In this document: positions 62,232-64,000 of the stretch, one piece after another
How the letters are laid out: each line of letters begins with the position of its first letter
Position numbering within the stretch: the stretch's first letter is position 1
Source of the DNA: Bradyrhizobium sp. 195
Lineage (GTDB): Bacteria; Pseudomonadota; Alphaproteobacteria; Rhizobiales; Xanthobacteraceae
Direction: 5' to 3'
Assembly (NCBI RefSeq): GCF_023101665.1
Contig: NZ_CP082161.1
Location: forward strand, 3,782,001 to 3,846,000
DNA length: 64,000 nt
Program-made: the position numbers and the translations under genes
Notes under the pieces: generated by a model
What the model was told of the DNA's origin: nothing
What the model saw: the letters and a program-made list of their open reading frames with translations, nothing else
Database searches by the model: none

Positions 62232-63509
62232 TCAGGCCGGTTCGCGGGTCAGGATCAGCGAGGCGTTCTGGCCGCCGAAGCCGAACGAATTTGACATCAC
62301 CGCGGTGACGCGGGCGTCGCGCGCCGTGTTGCCGACCACGTTGAACAGGATCGTGGGATCCGGGGTCTCGTAGTTGATCGTCGGCGGGATGCGCTGATGC
62401 TCGAGCGTGAGTAGCGAGAAGATCGCCTCGACTGCACCGGCCGCCGAGATGGTGTGGCCGACCATCGACTTGTTGGAGGTGACCGGAATCTTCTGCGCGA
62501 GCTCGCCGAACACGGCCGAGGTCGTGTTGAACTCCATCTTGTCGTTCTCAGGCGTCGCAGTGCCGTGCGCGTTGATGTGGTCGATCTGATCCGGCGTCAT
62601 GCCGGCATCGGCCAGAGTCTTGTTCATGCAGCCGATGATCGGCTTGCCGTCGGGCGAGGAGCGGGTGCGATGGAAGGAATCGGTGAGCTCACCGCAGCCA
62701 GCGATCACGCCGAGGATTTTTGCGCCGCGCGCGACAGCGGCCTCATAGCTCTCCAGCACGAGGGCGCCGGCGCCTTCGGCCATGACGAAGCCGTCGCGGT
62801 TCTTGGAGAAGGGGCGGGAGGCCGCCTGCGGCAGATCGTTCTGGGTCGACAGCGCCGAGAGCAGCGAGAAGCGCACCAGAGCTTCCGGATTCACGGTGCC
62901 GTCGGTCGCAACACACAGCGCTGCATCGGTCTCGCCGCGGCGGATCGCCTCGACGCCGAGCTGGATCGAGGTCGCGCCCGAGGCGCAGGCCGTCGACAGC
63001 GAGATCGGCGAGCCCTTGGTGCCGAAGGTCTCGGCGAGGTGTGCGGCCACCGAGCCGAACATGAAGCGGTGGTGATAGGCGCTGTATTTGCCGCCGCCGG
63101 AGATGCGCAGCAGATCGTCGTAATTGAAATCGGGCGCACCGACGGCGCGGCCGAGTTCGCGGCGCTGCGGCCATTCCACCTCGACCGGTGCGACCGCGAG
63201 GAAGAGGGGACCCGGGAAGTCGGCCTTGGCACCGATGCCGGCCTGCGCGAGCGCTTCCTCGGTCACCAGCTCAGCCATCCGCTCGGACAGGCCGGTGGAG
63301 GAGAACGGATCGACGCTGACGAAATCGACAGTGCCGGCCATCGTGGTCTTCAGCCCGTCGACCGGAAAGCGCGTGATGGTGCGGATGCCGGATTCTCCGG
63401 CGACGAGTTTCGCCCAATTGTCGGCCTTGCCGGCGCCGAGCGAGGTCATGATGCCCATGCCGGTGACGACGACGACGGGGCGCCCGAGTTTGTCGCGTGG
63501 TGCAGTCAT
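62232..63509 (-). CDS. Beta-ketoacyl-ACP synthase, FabF1XL-like
   Basis: 425 residues, condensing enzyme of fatty acid chain elongation. The Cys-His-His triad is complete: STACASGATS (Cys), NAHGTATPENDKMEF (His) and GHTISAAGAVEA (His). VVVTGMGIMTSLGAG opens the fold and NSFGFGGQNASLIL closes it. In rhizobia, two such synthases working with AcpXL build the very-long-chain lipid A acyl group. The second is encoded immediately upstream (partial, 63528-64000), and lpxXL follows. ATG 63509 is 18 bases after the upstream stop. Confidence 0.93.
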   Translation of the reverse strand: MTAPRDKLGRPVVVVTGMGIMTSLGAGKADNWAKLVAGESGIRTITRFPVDGLKTTMAGTVDFVSVDPFSSTGLSERMAELVTEEALAQAGIGAKADFPGPLFLAVAPVEVEWPQRRELGRAVGAPDFNYDDLLRISGGGKYSAYHHRFMFGSVAAHLAETFGTKGSPISLSTACASGATSIQLGVEAIRRGETDAALCVATDGTVNPEALVRFSLLSALSTQNDLPQAASRPFSKNRDGFVMAEGAGALVLESYEAAVARGAKILGVIAGCGELTDSFHRTRSSPDGKPIIGCMNKTLADAGMTPDQIDHINAHGTATPENDKMEFNTTSAVFGELAQKIPVTSNKSMVGHTISAAGAVEAIFSLLTLEHQRIPPTINYETPDPTILFNVVGNTARDARVTAVMSNSFGFGGQNASLILTREPA

Positions 63510-63527
63510 GTCGATCCCCCGAGTGAG

Positions 63528-64000
63528 CTAGCTAACTGCCTCGACCAGCGCCATGCCTTCGCCGCGCCAGTGTCCGGCTCCCACCACCACAATCTGGGTG
63601 GGCGCTCCCTGCATTTCAATCTCGGTCCCGGTGGAATCGTTCGGCGGGAACAGCGCACCGCGCGAGATCGACATCGCGGCGAGCGCGATGCCGAGCGGGA
63701 ATTGCGTCTCCATGGTGTGGCCGAACATCGTACCGGTGGAGCGCACCGGGAGATCCGCATGGTTCTTCAGGAAACCGCGCTCCTCGCTCGTGGCCGGCTC
63801 AGCACCGGTTGCCCCCGTGATGATCGCGCCCTTACCCTCGCGCTTCGGCAACTTGGCCCAAAGCTTCTCCAGCGTCGCGGTCATGTCGCCACCTTGCTTG
63901 CGCCGGGCGAGATCGGCAACGACGCTCGACAGCTTCGCGTACGGCTTTGCACCGCGCGCTTCCGCATGTGCCCGCGACTCCAGCACCAGGAACGCGCCGG
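63528..64000 (-). CDS. Beta-ketoacyl-ACP synthase, FabF2XL-like (N-terminus off the window)
   Basis: About 157 C-terminal codons visible; the frame runs off the right edge. The visible part starts AFLVLESRAHAEARGAKPYAKL, the segment just past the condensing-enzyme active-site Cys domain. It ends after TMFGHTMETQFPLGIALAAMSI, whose GH matches the second catalytic His. It is shorter and more divergent here than FabF1XL. Same operon as the two genes downstream; acpXL and fabZXL should lie just outside the window. Confidence 0.85.
   Translation of the reverse strand, partial: GAFLVLESRAHAEARGAKPYAKLSSVVADLARRKQGGDMTATLEKLWAKLPKREGKGAIITGATGAEPATSEERGFLKNHADLPVRSTGTMFGHTMETQFPLGIALAAMSISRGALFPPNDSTGTEIEMQGAPTQIVVVGAGHWRGEGMALVEAVS

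Overview
The window looks like a chromosomal segment of a Bradyrhizobium-type alphaproteobacterium (Nitrobacteraceae). The reasons are very high GC with strong third-position GC bias, a coxMNOP-like oxidase cluster, an acpXL/lpxXL-type very-long-chain fatty acid locus at the right edge, and several families of palindromic interspersed repeats of the kind found in Bradyrhizobium and Rhodopseudomonas. No rRNA, tRNA, CRISPR array, prophage or intact insertion sequence was recognised. Most of the window is ordinary core or shell chromosome. Calls rest on reading translated motifs; no database search was possible.

Layout. 1-5.6 kb: a truncated PleC/DivJ/PdhS-like histidine kinase with an exact CtrA-type box upstream, an NhaD antiporter, a beta-hydroxyacid dehydrogenase, a VOC protein and an Mrp ATPase. 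5.8-15 kb: a TRAP transport neighbourhood with two tandem periplasmic binding proteins, a TctDE-like two-component system, a secreted M20 peptidase bracketed by two copies of one long palindromic repeat, then dctM and dctQ on the other strand. 15-20.5 kb: moaA, a lipoprotein with a second exact CtrA-type box upstream, gph, rpiA, a DUF2059 protein and gor. 20.5-28 kb: small and poorly known genes, a YbdK-like ligase next to a class II glutamine amidotransferase, and a TerB/small membrane protein/TerC/YqhA-type membrane stress operon.

28.1-29.46 kb is the main non-coding accessory stretch. It holds a roughly 600-bp block ending in a long hairpin, followed by a tandem array of a 282-283-bp compound repeat. 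29.5-34 kb: an alpha/beta hydrolase, class II DAHP synthase, diacylglycerol kinase and NAD synthetase. 34.2-38.8 kb: a five-gene aa3/caa3-like cytochrome oxidase operon with two subunit III-type proteins. 39.3-46.9 kb: DUF2189 and DUF2865 proteins, a small secreted Cys protein, then an overlapping cysS, 37-codon membrane protein, GNAT and cimA operon, a VOC protein and a LOG-family protein.

47-64 kb: an Atm1-like ABC exporter, psd-pssA (phosphatidylethanolamine synthesis), an RraA-like protein, a stand-alone MotA/MotB-like pair, two tandem Kup potassium transporters, a rhodanese-aminotransferase-polyamine-binding-protein operon, and fabF2XL(partial)-fabF1XL-lpxXL.

The observations most worth following up are the two CtrA-type boxes, the structured 28.1-28.7 kb element and its tandem-repeat neighbour, the TRAP locus organisation, the possible gamma-glutamyl ligase/amidohydrolase pair, and the 37-residue membrane protein wedged between cysS and the GNAT gene.
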